Origin: Achromobacter piechaudii NBRC 102461
GTDB lineage: Bacteria; Pseudomonadota; Gammaproteobacteria; Burkholderiales; Burkholderiaceae_B
Reading direction: 5' to 3'
NCBI RefSeq assembly: GCF_001571245.1
Contig: NZ_BCTK01000001.1
Location: 558,001 to 622,000, forward strand
Length of the DNA: 64,000 nucleotides
The translations under genes and the position numbers were made by a program. Positions 18,044 to 28,033 of this stretch are shown here, piece by piece. The notes below the pieces were generated by a model. That model searched no databases. It had not been told where the DNA came from and was given only the letters and a program-made list of their open reading frames with translations. How positions within the stretch are numbered: the stretch's first letter is position 1; every line of letters starts with the position of its first letter.

Positions 18044-18895
18044 GTGACTTCCCGCCTTGACCCCCACGCGGCATCGACCGGCGCCGCCCCGCCCGCAGCG
18101 GTGCTGGACATCAACAACATCGAAGTCGTCTACAACAAGGCGGTGCAGGTGCTGCGTGGCCTGTCGCTGTCGGTGCCGGATGGAAGCATCGTGGCGCTGC
18201 TCGGCAGCAATGGGGCGGGGAAATCCACAACGCTCAAGGCCGTGTCCGGCTTGCTGGACCTGGAAGACGGCGCGCTGGTGCGCGGCCACATCCTTTTCAA
18301 TGGTGGCGACACGCAGGGCGCCCAGCCGCAGAACCTGGTGCGCGCGGGCCTGGCGCATGTCATGGAAGGCCGCCGCGTATTCGAAGACCTGACCGTGGAA
18401 GAAAACCTGGTGGCGGCCACCTATGCGCTGACGGGCAGGTCGGGCGCGCGGCCGGATTTCGATCTGGTCTACGGCTATTTCCCGCGCCTCTTCGAGCGGC
18501 GGCGCGGGCTGGCCGGCTATCTGTCCGGCGGCGAGCAGCAGATGCTGGCGATTGGCCGCGCGCTGATCGCACAGCCTCGGCTGATGCTGCTGGATGAACC
18601 GTCGTTGGGGTTGTCGCCGATGCTGGTCGAGAACATCTTTTCCATCATCGCGCGCATCAACGCCGAACAAGGCGTGTCGATGCTGCTGGTTGAGCAGAAC
18701 GCGTCGGTGGCGCTGGCCGTGGCGCACTACGGCTACATCATGGAGACGGGCAAGGTCGTCATCGACGGCACGGCGGACAAGCTGGCTGCCGACCCTGACG
18801 TGCGCGAGTTCTACCTGGGCGTCGGCGGCACGGGCGAAGCGCGCGGCTTTCGCGACATCAAGCACTACAAGCGCCGCAAGCGCTGGCTGTCATGA
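18044..18895 (+). CDS. livF: Branched-chain amino-acid-type ABC transporter ATP-binding protein (LivF)
   Basis: Second ATPase of the transporter, 283 residues, starting at a GTG. Walker A GSNGAGKST begins at residue 54, the signature is LSGGEQQMLAIGRAL, and Walker B is LMLLDEPSLGLSP. LivF hallmarks include AHVMEGRRVFEDLTVEENL. It carries about 20 extra N-terminal residues rich in Ala/Pro and an unusual basic C terminus ending HYKRRKRWLS. It overlaps the acyl-CoA ligase start by four bases (ATGA). Confidence 0.92.
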   Translation: MTSRLDPHAASTGAAPPAAVLDINNIEVVYNKAVQVLRGLSLSVPDGSIVALLGSNGAGKSTTLKAVSGLLDLEDGALVRGHILFNGGDTQGAQPQNLVRAGLAHVMEGRRVFEDLTVEENLVAATYALTGRSGARPDFDLVYGYFPRLFERRRGLAGYLSGGEQQMLAIGRALIAQPRLMLLDEPSLGLSPMLVENIFSIIARINAEQGVSMLLVEQNASVALAVAHYGYIMETGKVVIDGTADKLAADPDVREFYLGVGGTGEARGFRDIKHYKRRKRWLS

Positions 18896-20748
18896 AGGAC
18901 AAGGCGATGGTTGCATCGATAGATACCGCCGTATGGCCCGAACTGACGCTGCCGCAGATGCTGCGCGAGCAGGCGCGGCGCCAGCCCGGCGCCATCGCCA
19001 TCCGGCAGAAGGACTTCGGCATCTGGAAGCCGCTGACGTGGTCCGACTACTGGCGGCGTGCCTGCCGCGTTGGGCTGGGCTTGCGGGCATTGGGCCTGGG
19101 CGTCGGAGGGCGTGTCGCCATCGTGTCGGAGAACCGTGTCGAATGGCTGCTGACGCAGTTGGGCGCGGGTACAGTCGGCGGCGTGGCGGTGGGTGTGTAT
19201 TCGACCAGCCCGGCCGAGGAAATGGGCTATGTGCTGGAGCACGCCGACGTCGAGCTGGTGGTGTGCGAAGACCAGGAGCAGACCGACAAGGTGCTGCAAG
19301 TGGCCGACCGTCTGCCCTTGCTGCGCCGCATCGTGATGATGGAAACCAAGGGCCTGCGTTCCTACGCGCCGGCCGAACGCGAACGGATCGTGACCTACGC
19401 CGAAGTCGAGGCCGACGGCGCGCGCCGCGAGGCAAGCGAACTGGCGACGCTGAACGCCGTGCTGGACAGCCAGCGGCTGGATGACACCGGCTTGATGATC
19501 TATACGTCCGGGTCCACCGGCAAGCCCAAGGGCGCCATGCTCAGTTACCGCAACATGCGCGGCGTGGCGCCGGGCATTGCGGACCGGCTGTCGATGGATG
19601 CGCGCACGGTGCATCTGTCGTATTTGCCGCTGTGTCACGTGGCCGAACAGATGCTGTCCACCTTTGTGCCGCTGTACCTGGGTTCGCAGGTGAATTTCGG
19701 CGAATCGATCCGCACCGTGCAGGAGGATCTGCGCGAAGTTGCGCCCACGATCTTCCTGGGCGTGCCGCGCATCTGGGAAAAGCTGCATGCGTCGATATCG
19801 ATCAAGATGCAGGAAGCGGGCCGCGTGCAGCGGTGGCTGTATCAACGCGCGCTGGCGCGCTGCGCGCCGTTCCTGGAAAAGTCGCCTGCGCAGTACAGCG
19901 CGGGCGAACGCCTGACGCATGCGTTGTGGTACTGGCTGGTGCTGCGCGCGCTACAGAACTTCATTGGCCTGCGACGCGTGCGCGTGGCGATGACGGGGGC
20001 CGCGCCCATACCACCCGACGTGGTGCGCTATTTCCGCAACCTGGGCGTGCCGCTGCTGGAAGTCTACGGCCTGACGGAGTCCGCCGGCATGATCTTCGGT
20101 CAGCACCCCGACCGCGTGAAGGTGGGCACGGTGGGCGAGCCCATCCTGGGCGTGGAATGGAAGATGGGCGAGGCCGGCGAATTGCTGGTGCGCGGCGACA
20201 TGGTGTTCCAGGGCTATTACAAGAACGCGCAGGCCACGGCCGACACGGTGCGAGATGGATGGCTGCACACGGGCGACGTGGTCGCCGAACAGGACGGGCG
20301 CGTGCGCATCGTGGACCGCCTCAAAGACATCATGATTACCGCTGGCGGCAAGAATCTGACGCCGTCGGAAATCGAGAACGCGGTCAAGGGCAGCCCCTAC
20401 GTGAAGGAATGCATCGTGATCGCCGACGGCCGCAGGTTCGTGTCCGCACTGATCCAGCTTGAATTCGACACCGTCGGCAAATGGGCCGAGTCGCGCCGCA
20501 TCGCGTTCACGCATTTCCGCTCGCTGGCGGAATCGGCGCAGGTGCGCGAACTGGTGCAGCAGGAGGTCTCGCGCGCCAATGCCGGGCTGGCGCCCGTGGC
20601 GCAGATCAAGCGCTTTCATCTGCTGACCAAGGAACTGGATCATGACGACGGCGAGGTCACGGCCACGATGAAGGTGCGTCGGGCCAGCATCTATCGCACG
20701 TATGCGGCAGAGATCGAAAAGCTCTACGTTGAGGAGACGATGGCATGA
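18892..20748 (+). CDS. Long-chain-type acyl-CoA synthetase (AMP-forming)
   Basis: 618-residue ANL-superfamily ligase that activates a carboxylic acid via an acyl-adenylate. The phosphate loop YTSGSTGKPKG is at residues 204-214, the A5 motif is VYGLTESAG, and the adenylate/ribose motif DGWLHTGDVV is followed by VDRLKDIMITAGGKNLTPSEIEN. The family resembles the large bacterial FadD15-like ligases. Overlaps with livF and the thiolase (ATGA both sides) show that transport and CoA activation are produced together. Chain length or aromatic nature of the substrate is not readable. Confidence 0.92.
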   Translation: MKDKAMVASIDTAVWPELTLPQMLREQARRQPGAIAIRQKDFGIWKPLTWSDYWRRACRVGLGLRALGLGVGGRVAIVSENRVEWLLTQLGAGTVGGVAVGVYSTSPAEEMGYVLEHADVELVVCEDQEQTDKVLQVADRLPLLRRIVMMETKGLRSYAPAERERIVTYAEVEADGARREASELATLNAVLDSQRLDDTGLMIYTSGSTGKPKGAMLSYRNMRGVAPGIADRLSMDARTVHLSYLPLCHVAEQMLSTFVPLYLGSQVNFGESIRTVQEDLREVAPTIFLGVPRIWEKLHASISIKMQEAGRVQRWLYQRALARCAPFLEKSPAQYSAGERLTHALWYWLVLRALQNFIGLRRVRVAMTGAAPIPPDVVRYFRNLGVPLLEVYGLTESAGMIFGQHPDRVKVGTVGEPILGVEWKMGEAGELLVRGDMVFQGYYKNAQATADTVRDGWLHTGDVVAEQDGRVRIVDRLKDIMITAGGKNLTPSEIENAVKGSPYVKECIVIADGRRFVSALIQLEFDTVGKWAESRRIAFTHFRSLAESAQVRELVQQEVSRANAGLAPVAQIKRFHLLTKELDHDDGEVTATMKVRRASIYRTYAAEIEKLYVEETMA

Positions 20749-21899
20749 ACGAAGCGGTGATCGTCGAAGCGGTGCGCACGCCTTTCGGCCGGCGCGGCGG
20801 ATGGTGGGCCGACACGCGGCCCGATACGCTGCTGGCGCAAACGGTGGACGGGTTGCTGGCGCGCGCGGGCCTGCCGGGCGAGAAGGTCGAGGATCTGATC
20901 GCGGGCTGCGTCAGCCAGGCCGGCGAGCAGGGCGCTAACGTGGGACGGCTGGCGGCCATGCTGTCGGGCCTGCCGTTGAGCGTGCCCGGCATGACGCTGA
21001 ACCGCATGTGCGGCTCCAGCCAGCAGGCGGTGCACATGGGCGCGCAGGCCATCGCGGCAGGCGATATGCGCTACGTGGTGGCGGGCGGCGTCGAAAGCAT
21101 GAGCCGCGTGCCGATGTTCCTGGACGTGACCTTGGGGCAGGGCGAATTCAAGGGCTTCGAGTCGTTGAACCCCGCGCTGCTGGAGCGCCATGCGTTGATC
21201 CACCAGATTGAAAGCGCGGAACGCATCGCCGACCATTGGCAGCTGTCGCAGGCCGACATGGACGATTGGGCGCGCGAAAGCCACGCGCGCGCATGGGCGG
21301 CGGCGCGCAGCGGCGTGCACGCGGAGCTGCTGCCTGGCCCGCAAGAGGCCGTGCATCGGGATGAAGGTATCCGCGAAAAAACCGATGCCGCGCGCATGGC
21401 CGCGATGGCGCCGGCGATGCGGCCGGTGGGGCAGGGCGGCGTGACGGCCGCCAACGCCAGCCAGTTGGCCGATGGCGCGTCGGCCGTGTTGCTGGCCGAC
21501 CGCGATACCGCGTTAGCCGATGGCTTGCGGCCGCGCGCGCGCTTTCTGGCGCGGGTGGTGGTCGGTTCCGACCCGGTCATGCAACTGACCGGTGTGATCC
21601 CGGCGGCGCGAATGGCGCTGGCGCGTGCCGGGCTGTCGCTGGAAGACATCGACTGGATCGAAATCAATGAAGCCTTCGCCAGCGTGGTGCTGGCGTGGCA
21701 GCGTGAACTGGACGCCAAGCCTGCGCGCGTGAACCCTTGGGGCGGGGCGATTGCCCATGGTCACCCATTGGGGGCGACCGGCGCGGGCCTGATGGCCAAG
21801 ATGCTGGCCGGGCTGGAAGCCACCGAGGGCGAGATCGGCATGCAGCTGATGTGCATCGGGCACGGCATGGCCACCGCCACGATACTCCAGAGACTGTGA
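20745..21899 (+). CDS. Acetyl-CoA acyltransferase (thiolase)
   Basis: 384-residue thiolase that releases acetyl-CoA from a 3-ketoacyl-CoA. The nucleophile is Cys89 in LNRMCGSSQQA, the NEAFA motif is EINEAFASVVL, the His motif is GGAIAHGHPLGATGA, and the second Cys is in MCIGHGMATA, where the usual CxGGGxG is altered to CIGHGMA. It overlaps the ligase gene by four bases and gives the beta-oxidation end step of this operon. Confidence 0.93.
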   Translation: MNEAVIVEAVRTPFGRRGGWWADTRPDTLLAQTVDGLLARAGLPGEKVEDLIAGCVSQAGEQGANVGRLAAMLSGLPLSVPGMTLNRMCGSSQQAVHMGAQAIAAGDMRYVVAGGVESMSRVPMFLDVTLGQGEFKGFESLNPALLERHALIHQIESAERIADHWQLSQADMDDWARESHARAWAAARSGVHAELLPGPQEAVHRDEGIREKTDAARMAAMAPAMRPVGQGGVTAANASQLADGASAVLLADRDTALADGLRPRARFLARVVVGSDPVMQLTGVIPAARMALARAGLSLEDIDWIEINEAFASVVLAWQRELDAKPARVNPWGGAIAHGHPLGATGAGLMAKMLAGLEATEGEIGMQLMCIGHGMATATILQRL

Positions 21900-21905
21900 A
21901 CGGCC

Positions 21906-22562
21906 ATGAACAAGACCGCGGCCGCCGCGCCGCGCGATGAAGGCGCGGACTCCGAGCGCCGCCGCGAACTGGTGCTGACGGCCGGACGGCTGTTCTGCAA
22001 GCATGGCTACGAACGCACCACCGTGCGTGAACTGGCGCGCGCGGTGGGCTTGCAGTCCGGCAGCCTGTTCCATCACTTTCGCAGCAAGGAAGAAATCCTC
22101 GTGGCCGTGATGAACAACGGCATCCAGGAAGTGATCGACGGCGGCGAACGCGCGCTGGCCCATTACGACGCGCCGGCTGACCGGCTGGCGGCGCTGTTTC
22201 GCGTACACATGTGGAGCATGCTGCAAGGCGCGGGCGGCGATGCGATGAACGCGCTGGTCTACGAATGGCGCAGCTTGTCCGCGCCCAGCCAGTCGGCCGT
22301 CAAAGCCCTGAGCGATCGCTACGAGGCGATGTGGCAGTCGGTCGTGGCGGAGGCGGTCGGTGCCGGCCTGATCCAGGGCGACGCGCGCGTCATCAAGCGC
22401 TGCGTGCTGGGGGCGATGAACCTGACGGTGCAGTGGTACAAACCGGGCGGCCGGCTGGCGCCCGCCGCGTTCATCGATGCAATGTTGCTGGCTTCGCTGC
22501 CGGCGTTGCCGTCAGGAGCGGGCGCATGGCCGCTGGAGGGCGTGCAGCCGCGTAGTGTGTAG
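21906..22562 (+). CDS. TetR-family transcriptional regulator
   Basis: 218-residue regulator. The N-terminal HTH is RRELVLTAGRLFCKHGYERTTVRELARAVGLQSGSLFHHFRSKEEIL (about residues 19-65), then a ligand domain of variable sequence. It follows the thiolase by six bases, so it is the last gene of the transport/ligase/thiolase operon and probably its repressor, released by an acyl-CoA as in related FadR/LiuQ-type proteins. The palindrome at 13851 is the best candidate site. Confidence 0.9.
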   Translation: MNKTAAAAPRDEGADSERRRELVLTAGRLFCKHGYERTTVRELARAVGLQSGSLFHHFRSKEEILVAVMNNGIQEVIDGGERALAHYDAPADRLAALFRVHMWSMLQGAGGDAMNALVYEWRSLSAPSQSAVKALSDRYEAMWQSVVAEAVGAGLIQGDARVIKRCVLGAMNLTVQWYKPGGRLAPAAFIDAMLLASLPALPSGAGAWPLEGVQPRSV

Positions 22563-22662
22563 ATCGCGCCGAGGGCGCAATCCACGGGGCTGGCCAAGTT
22601 TTTGGATGACCGCGCCGACGCGCGGCCCCTCGCGCCTGCCAGCGCGAGTGTGAAGCCCGAGC

Positions 22663-22983
22663 CTAGCCGCGTCGCTTGAAGAACGCGCCCACGGCGCAGC
22701 CGACGGCGAGTGCCAGCAGGCATCCCGAGACGGGCAGCAGGAAGTCGGCCTGGCCGCGATAACCGCCGCCCGTGGTGGCGCCAGCCACCGCGCCCATCCA
22801 GAGCAGGGCCGTCAACAAGGCGGCAACCGCCGAAATCGCGGCAGCGATGCACAGGGCCACGAACACCGGCCGGCGCGGCTGCGCGGGCGCGTAGGCCGCG
22901 CCCGGCAACACGCGGCGGGGTTGCTTGATCCAGTAGATCAGCCCCGCCACGATCAGCAGCAGCATCAGGATCTTGAAGATCAT
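22663..22983 (-). CDS. Small hydrophobic membrane protein of unknown function
   Basis: 106 residues with three clear hydrophobic stretches: the N-terminal FKILMLLLIVAGLIYWI, a central VALCIAAAISAVAALLTALL, and a C-terminal stretch around LLPVSGCLLALAVGCAVGAFF that ends in KRRG. A Pro/Arg-rich linker separates the first two. It follows lysS by 15 bases on the same strand and is probably on its transcript. I recognise no family; the downstream gap to tetR (22563-22662) holds nothing else I can support. Confidence 0.7.
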   Translation of the reverse strand: MIFKILMLLLIVAGLIYWIKQPRRVLPGAAYAPAQPRRPVFVALCIAAAISAVAALLTALLWMGAVAGATTGGGYRGQADFLLPVSGCLLALAVGCAVGAFFKRRG

Positions 22984-22998
22984 GATGCCGACCCGTCT

Positions 22999-24522
22999 TT
23001 AGTCTTCACGGCGCAGGTGCGGGAACAGGATGACGTCGCGGATGCTGGGGCTGTCGGTCAGCAGCATGACCAGGCGGTCGATGCCGATGCCGCAGCCGCC
23101 CGTCGGAGGCATGCCGTATTCCAGCGCGCGGATGTAGTCCGCGTCATAGAACATGGCTTCTTCGTCGCCGGCGTCCTTGGCTTCGACTTGCGAGCGGAAG
23201 CGTTCGGCCTGGTCTTCGGGGTCGTTCAACTCCGAGAAGCCGTTGGCGATCTCGCGGCCCGTCATGAACAGCTCGAAGCGTTCGGTGATGCCTTCGCGGG
23301 TGTCAGAGGCGCGCGCGAGCGGCGACACTTCCACCGGGTAGTCGATGATGTAGGTGGGGTTCCAGAGCTTGGCTTCGGCCGTCTCTTCGAACAGCGCCAG
23401 TTGCAGCGCGCCCAGGCCGGCGCGCGACAGCACGGGGCCGTCGGCGTCCGCGCCCAGCTTCTTGAGTTCGGCGCGCACGAAGACCGGGTCGTCCAGCTGT
23501 GCCTGGGTGTAGCCGGGGGCGTACTTCAGGATGGCTTCGCAGATGGTCAGGCGGTCGAACGGCTTGGACAGGTCCAGCTCGCGTTCCTGATAGGTCAGCA
23601 CGGCGCTGCCGGTCGCCGAAATGGCGGCCTGGCGGATCAGTTCTTCCGTGAAGTCCATGAGCCAGCGGTATTCCGCGTAGGCTGCATAGAACTCCATCAT
23701 CGTGAATTCAGGGTTGTGACGCGGGCTGACGCCTTCGTTGCGGAAGTTGCGGTTCACTTCGAACACGCGCTCGAAGCCGCCGACGATCAGGCGCTTCAGG
23801 TACAGCTCGGGCGCGATGCGCAGGTACATTTCCATGTCCAGCGCATTGTGGTGCGTGACGAACGGCTTGGCCGCCGCGCCGCCCGGGATCGGGTGCAGCA
23901 TGGGCGTTTCGACTTCCAGGAAGCCGGCGTTCAGCATGAACTGGCGAATGCTGCCCACGGCCTTGCTGCGCGCTTCGAACGTGCGGCGCGTGGCGTCCGT
24001 CATGATGAGGTCGACGTAGCGCTGGCGATAGCGCAGTTCCTGGTCGGCCACGCCGTGGAACTTGTCGGGCAGGGGGCGCAGCGACTTGGACAGCAGGCGG
24101 GCGGTCGCGGCATGCACCGACAGTTCGCCCTTGTTGGTCTTGAAGACCGACCCTTCGATCGCGATGATGTCGCCGATGTCCCATTGCTTGAACGCGGCGT
24201 AGTTGTCTTCGCCCAGCGTGCCGCGGTCCAGGTAGATCTGGATGCGGCCCGTGCTGTCTTGCAGCGTGGCGAAGCTGGCCTTGCCCATGACGCGCTTGAG
24301 CATCATGCGGCCGGCAACCTTGACGGTGACGCCGGCGGCGGCCAGGGCTTCCTGCTCTTGGCCGTCGTACTTGTCGTGCAGCGCGGCGGCGCGGGCGTCC
24401 GGGACGAAATCGTTGGGGTACGCGACCCCGGTTTCGCGCAGTTTGGCCAGCTTGGCGCGCCGTTCGGCGATCAAGCGGTTTTCATCCTGGGCGGGTGCCG
24501 GAGCGGTCGAGTGGTCGGTCAT
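22999..24522 (-). CDS. lysS: Lysyl-tRNA synthetase, class II
   Basis: 507-residue class II enzyme charging tRNA-Lys. There is an N-terminal OB-fold anticodon-binding domain (about residues 60-170), then the catalytic core: motif 1 around [16 protein letters not shown], motif 2 [20 protein letters not shown] and motif 3 [15 protein letters not shown] use the ATG at 24522 ([25 protein letters not shown]), which gives normal length; an upstream in-frame extension of 68 residues is just the other frame of the neighbouring SDR. Proximity to prfB is common in proteobacteria. Confidence 0.97.
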   Translation of the reverse strand: MTDHSTAPAPAQDENRLIAERRAKLAKLRETGVAYPNDFVPDARAAALHDKYDGQEQEALAAAGVTVKVAGRMMLKRVMGKASFATLQDSTGRIQIYLDRGTLGEDNYAAFKQWDIGDIIAIEGSVFKTNKGELSVHAATARLLSKSLRPLPDKFHGVADQELRYRQRYVDLIMTDATRRTFEARSKAVGSIRQFMLNAGFLEVETPMLHPIPGGAAAKPFVTHHNALDMEMYLRIAPELYLKRLIVGGFERVFEVNRNFRNEGVSPRHNPEFTMMEFYAAYAEYRWLMDFTEELIRQAAISATGSAVLTYQERELDLSKPFDRLTICEAILKYAPGYTQAQLDDPVFVRAELKKLGADADGPVLSRAGLGALQLALFEETAEAKLWNPTYIIDYPVEVSPLARASDTREGITERFELFMTGREIANGFSELNDPEDQAERFRSQVEAKDAGDEEAMFYDADYIRALEYGMPPTGGCGIGIDRLVMLLTDSPSIRDVILFPHLRRED

Positions 24523-24532
24523 GGTAAGGGGA

Positions 24533-25288
24533 TCAGTCGTAATTGCGGATGTCGTCGATCTCGGTCGTGCCGAAATCTTCGCGATCCAGGTAGGCGAGGA
24601 TGCGGGCGGCCACGTTGGCGGGCGAGGCCAGCTTGCCCGTGGCGTGGAAGTCCTGGAACTTGGCCAGCGCGGGGAAGCTGTCGGGGTCGCTGGAACGGAT
24701 GGCGACCTGCATGTCGGTATCGACAATGCCGGGAGCCAGCGCGACGATGCGCGCGCCGTCAGCGCCTTGTTCCTGCTTGACCACGCGCGAGTACATGTCC
24801 AGCGCGGCCTTGGTGGCGCAGTAGACGCCCCAGCCGGCGTTCGGGTTGCGGCCCGCGCCGGACGAGATGTTCAGCACGCGGCGGTCGGCCTGGATGCCGT
24901 TGACGGCGGCCAGGAAGCGCGCGGTCAACAGCATGACGGCGCTGACGTTCAGGTTGAACGCGGCGGTAATCGCGGCGCCGTCGTTCAGGGCGTCGGTGCT
25001 GGCCACGGGGTGGACGGTGCCCGCATTGTTGATGAGCAGATAGCGCTTGGCGTCGCGCGGCAAGGCCGAGCAGATGCGTTCGGCCGCGCTCTGGGCCGCA
25101 TTCAGGTCCGAGAGGTCCACGGACAGTTGTTCCAGTTGCACATCCTGCGACTGCGCGTAGGCGGCCAGTTCGGGGTCTTCGCGGCGCGCCAGCGTGATCA
25201 GGCGGGTGCCCGGCTTGGCCAGGCCGCGCGCCATGGCGGCGCCGATGCCGCGCGAAGCGCCGGTAAGGATTGCGATGGTGTCAGACAT
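24533..25288 (-). CDS. Short-chain dehydrogenase/reductase
   Basis: 251-residue SDR. The nucleotide-binding motif is [17 protein letters not shown] near residue 8, the NNAG motif is LINNAGTV, and the catalytic Ser and YxxxK are in [25 protein letters not shown]. Size and pattern suggest the sepiapterin-reductase/YueD-like group, but the substrate is open. It lies between prfB and lysS on the same strand with short gaps, so the three probably share a transcript. Confidence 0.9.
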   Translation of the reverse strand: MSDTIAILTGASRGIGAAMARGLAKPGTRLITLARREDPELAAYAQSQDVQLEQLSVDLSDLNAAQSAAERICSALPRDAKRYLLINNAGTVHPVASTDALNDGAAITAAFNLNVSAVMLLTARFLAAVNGIQADRRVLNISSGAGRNPNAGWGVYCATKAALDMYSRVVKQEQGADGARIVALAPGIVDTDMQVAIRSSDPDSFPALAKFQDFHATGKLASPANVAARILAYLDREDFGTTEIDDIRNYD

Positions 25289-25329
25289 TCGTGGACCTCT
25301 GGGTGCGGTGAGGGGAAAAATCTCGGAGC

Positions 25330-26434
25330 TTAAATGCCTTGCTTCAGGCTGGCCTGGATGAAGGGATCCAGGTCGCCGTCCAGCACTTTCTGCGTGTTGG
25401 AAATTTCAACGTTGGTGCGCAGATCCTTGATGCGGCTCTGGTCCAGCACGTAGGAACGAATCTGGTGGCCCCAACCCACATCGGTCTTGGAGTCTTCCAG
25501 CTTCTGCTGCTCGGCCATGCGGTTACGCATTTCCAGTTCGTAGAGCTTGGACTTGAGCATCTGCATGGCTTCGGCGCGGTTGCGATGCTGCGAGCGGTCG
25601 TTCTGGCACTGCACCACGATGCCCGTCGGGATGTGGGTCAGACGCACGGCGGAGTCGGTCTTGTTGATGTGCTGACCGCCCGCGCCGGACGCGCGGTAGG
25701 TGTCCACGCGCAGATCGGCGGGGTTCACTTCGACTTCGAACGATTCATCGACTTCCGGGTACACGAAGACGCTGGCGAACGAGGTGTGGCGGCCACCGGA
25801 CGAATCGAACGGGCTCTTGCGGACCAGGCGGTGCACGCCGGTTTCGGTGCGCAGATAGCCGAAGGCGTATTCGCCTTCCATCTTGATGGTGGCCGACTTG
25901 ATGCCGGCGACGTCGCCTTCGGATTCTTCCAGCACTTCGACCTTGAAGCCCTTGCGCTCGGCATAGCGCAGGTACTGGCGCAACAGCATCGAAGCCCAGT
26001 CCTGCGCTTCCGTGCCGCCCGCGCCCGCCTGGATGTCCAGGAAGCAGTTGAGCGGATCGGCCGGATTGGAGAACATGCGGCGAAATTCCAGGTTCTCGAG
26101 CTTTTCCTGGAACGCGTCGGCGTCTTTTTCGATGGATTCGAGCGTGGAATCGTCGTCATCGGCCTTGGCCAGTTCGAACAATTCGTTGGCGTCGGCCAGG
26201 CCCGTGCCTAGACTGGTGAGCGTTTCCACCACGTCTTCCAGGGCTTTCTTTTCACGGCCCAGGTCCTGGGCGTGCTTGGGGTCGTTCCAGACCGCCGGGT
26301 CTTCGAGCTCGGCGTTTACAACTTGCAGGCGTTCAGCTTTGGCATCGTAGTCAAAGATACCTCCGTAGAGCCTGTTCGCGCTCCGCGTAATCGGCGAGGC
26401 GGGCTGCGAGCTGGTTCTGACGTTCGGCTTCCAT
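25330..26434 (-). CDS. prfB: Peptide chain release factor 2 (programmed +1 frameshift)
   Basis: RF2 recognises UGA and UAA stop codons. The gene is in two frames: 27 codons from the ATG at 26434 to CTT at 26354-26356, then an in-frame TGA (26351-26353). Reading shifts +1 and continues from GAC (26350-26352) to 25330, giving 367 residues. The catalytic GGQ is in [19 protein letters not shown], and the upstream [16 protein letters not shown] is the family's conserved core. The frame break is the well-known autoregulatory site, not a sequencing error. The first frame reads [20 protein letters not shown] then QALRRYL. Confidence 0.97.
26350..26365 (-). promoter_or_regulatory. RF2 programmed frameshift signal
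   Basis: Read on the minus strand: CGGAGGTATCTTTGAC. An internal Shine-Dalgarno-like GGAGG lies three bases before the slippery CTT, followed by TGA C. This is almost the E. coli arrangement (AGG GGG TAT CTT TGA C). When RF2 is scarce the TGA is read slowly and the ribosome slips +1, completing RF2. Confidence 0.95.
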
Positions 26435-26721
26435 GATGATCCTGTCCTGATGACTTTTGTGCGAAACCTGGCATTTTACCGTGGATGGCCTGACTGCGCG
26501 GGCGCGGTTTGCAAGCAGGGGCCGGATCCCCTTCCGGGCATTTGGGTGCAGCGCGCCAAGTTGTTCAGTTTTTTGTCACCTTCCCCGCTCTAGGCTAGGT
26601 CAGCGGCCCCTTTGTCCCCGTGCCGGTTTCCGTTGCCCTGGCGGCGGAAGCTCCCGGGGAAGGGCGGACCGCCCGCGCCGGCAACCCGCCGGACTATCCC
26701 GCCAGAGGACAGGAGACAACG

Positions 26722-28032
26722 ATGGAAAACACGATGACCCCCGGGGTCACGCCGGCGATCCCGGCGAGTGAGGAAGACCGCATCTATCGCAAAGTGGGCT
26801 GGCGGCTGGTGCCGCTGCTGGTGGTCTGCTACGTGGTGGCGTACCTGGACCGCGTGAACGTCGGCTTTGCCAAGTTGCAGATGCTGCAAGAGCTTCAGTT
26901 CAGCGAAACGGTGTACGGGCTGGGCGCGGGCATCTTCTTCATCGGCTATTTCATTTTCGAAATTCCCAGCAACGTCATCCTGCACAAGGTGGGCGCGCGG
27001 ATCTGGATCGCGCGGATCATGATTACCTGGGGCATCATTTCGTCCTGCATGATGTTCGTGACCAGCGAGCACATGTTCTACGCGCTGCGCTTTCTGCTGG
27101 GCGCGGCCGAAGCCGGCTTCTTTCCCGGCATCATCCTGTACCTGACCTATTGGTATCCGGCAGCCCGACGCGGACGTATCACCACTTTCTTCATGACCGC
27201 CGTGCCCATGTCGGGCCTGATCGGCGGACCGATTTCCGGCTGGATCATGTCCACTTTCCATGGCGACCACGGCTTGTCGGGCTGGCAGTGGCTGTTTCTG
27301 ATGGAAGGCATTCCGTCGGTGCTGATTGGGGTGCTGGTGCTGATCTATCTGGACGACCGCATCAACAAGGCAAAGTGGCTGACCGCCGCCGAGCGCGCCG
27401 TGCTGATCCGCAATATCGCGGCCGAAGAACAGCAGAAGGAAGATCCGCCGATCCGCGCCGCGCTGACGCGGCCGCGCGTGTGGGCGATGGCGCTGATCTA
27501 TTTTTCGTTCGTCATGGGCTTGTATGGGGTGGGCTTCTGGATGCCGTCGCTCATTAAAAGCACGGGGGTGCAAAGCCCGCTGGCCATCGGCCTCTTGACC
27601 GCCATTCCCAACCTGTTCGCCGTGATCGGGATGATCCTGATTTCGCGCAACTCCGATCGGCTGCGCGAACGCCGCTGGCACGTGGCGCTGCCGGCGCTGT
27701 TCGGCGCGGTGGGCCTGTTCTTCTCGGCGGTCTGGAGCGGCAATACGGTGCTGGCGATCCTGGCGCTGACGGTGGCCAACATCGGCATCTGCACGGTGCT
27801 GCCCTTGTTCTGGAGCCTGCCGACGGCGCTTTTGGGCGGCACGGCGGCGGCGGCCGGCATTGCGCTGATCAACTCGGTAGGCAACCTGGCGGGCTTTGTC
27901 AGCCCCTATCTGGTGGGCTGGTTGAAGGACGCAACCGGGACGACGAACACCGGCCTGTACATGCTGTCGGGCTGCCTGGTGGTGGGGGCGCTGGTGGCGC
28001 TGGCGCAGCCGGCCAAGCTGGTGAACAAGTAA
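26722..28032 (+). CDS. MFS transporter, anion:cation symporter (phthalate/tartrate permease) family
   Basis: 436-residue major-facilitator protein with twelve predicted helices. The start MENTMTPG follows a good AGGAG site at 26711-26715. ACS-family features are YRKVGWRLVPLLVVCYVVAYLDRVNVGFAK (helix 1, in part residues 20-50) and the loop YLTYWYPAARRGR. Such carriers import organic anions such as tartrate, phthalate, 4-hydroxyphenylacetate or sugar acids. It has no catabolic neighbours, so the substrate is unknown. The 287-base gap before it (26435-26721) must hold the divergent prfB and MFS promoters, but no clear boxes or operators stand out. Confidence 0.9.
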   Translation: MENTMTPGVTPAIPASEEDRIYRKVGWRLVPLLVVCYVVAYLDRVNVGFAKLQMLQELQFSETVYGLGAGIFFIGYFIFEIPSNVILHKVGARIWIARIMITWGIISSCMMFVTSEHMFYALRFLLGAAEAGFFPGIILYLTYWYPAARRGRITTFFMTAVPMSGLIGGPISGWIMSTFHGDHGLSGWQWLFLMEGIPSVLIGVLVLIYLDDRINKAKWLTAAERAVLIRNIAAEEQQKEDPPIRAALTRPRVWAMALIYFSFVMGLYGVGFWMPSLIKSTGVQSPLAIGLLTAIPNLFAVIGMILISRNSDRLRERRWHVALPALFGAVGLFFSAVWSGNTVLAILALTVANIGICTVLPLFWSLPTALLGGTAAAAGIALINSVGNLAGFVSPYLVGWLKDATGTTNTGLYMLSGCLVVGALVALAQPAKLVNK

Positions 28033-28033
28033 T

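Noticed and set aside
26351..26353. prfB as a pseudogene because of an in-frame TGA
   Set aside because: The context CTT TGA C with an upstream GGAGG is the standard programmed frameshift.
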